DNA from: Actinomycetota bacterium
GTDB lineage: Bacteria > Actinomycetota > Acidimicrobiia > Spongiisociales > UBA11373
NCBI GenBank assembly: GCA_003486285.1
Contig: DNGH01000209.1
Span: 1 to 6,659 of the forward strand
DNA: 6,659 nt
Direction: 5' to 3'
Below the pieces are notes generated by a model. The model was not told where the DNA came from. It did no database searches and was given only the letters and a program-made list of their open reading frames with translations. A program made the translations under genes and the position numbers. Positions 6,659-6,659 of the stretch are shown in pieces. Each line of letters begins with the position of its first letter. Positions within the stretch are counted from its first letter, which is position 1.

Positions 6659-6659
6659 G

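Overview
The window is about 6.7 kb of high-GC bacterial DNA. Codon use is strongly GC-biased, SD sites are sparse, at least one start looks leaderless, and the gene families are ones common in Actinobacteriota. I infer an actinobacterium, perhaps an uncultured Acidimicrobiia-like lineage, but no rRNA or other phylogenetic marker is present to prove it.

Layout: (1) 1-1569 (+) is the C-terminal three quarters of a membrane-bound proton-pumping pyrophosphatase (hppA), open at the left edge. (2) 1570-1830 is a gene-free gap filled by an unusual 7-bp-periodic repeat array with a palindrome inside it. (3) 1831-2268 (+) is a small soluble protein, probably SRPBCC/START-like, function unknown. (4) 2269-2415 is a short gap with a possible operator or weak promoter. 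(5) 2416-3102 (+) is a two-TM membrane protein of unknown function whose extracytoplasmic-looking middle part carries a textbook EF-hand calcium loop. (6) 3103-3163 is a convergent gap holding a perfect 16-bp-stem bidirectional terminator. (7) 3164-4627 (-) is an atypical SDR/NmrA-like NAD(P)-binding protein with a C-terminal DUF2867 domain. (8) 4628-4736 is a divergent promoter gap containing a second, short heptad array. (9) 4737-6560 (+) is the ribosome-associated GTPase TypA/BipA. (10) 6561-6659 is a third heptad array, starting at the base after the typA stop and running off the window.

The genes do not form one pathway. They are mostly housekeeping (H+-PPase energetics, TypA stress/ribosome GTPase) mixed with envelope or redox genes of unknown role, probably each transcribed separately. 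The most unusual content is intergenic. Three of the five gaps carry 7-bp repeat units of one degenerate family (roughly NNRCCNG), kept in strict 7-bp register over up to 23 units, with adjacent units often identical and the unit drifting along the array. In one array the unit orientation flips around a region containing a perfect 12-bp palindrome. A 14-bp piece recurs inverted on both sides of typA. I know of no function for these arrays. They are the best candidate here for something undescribed.
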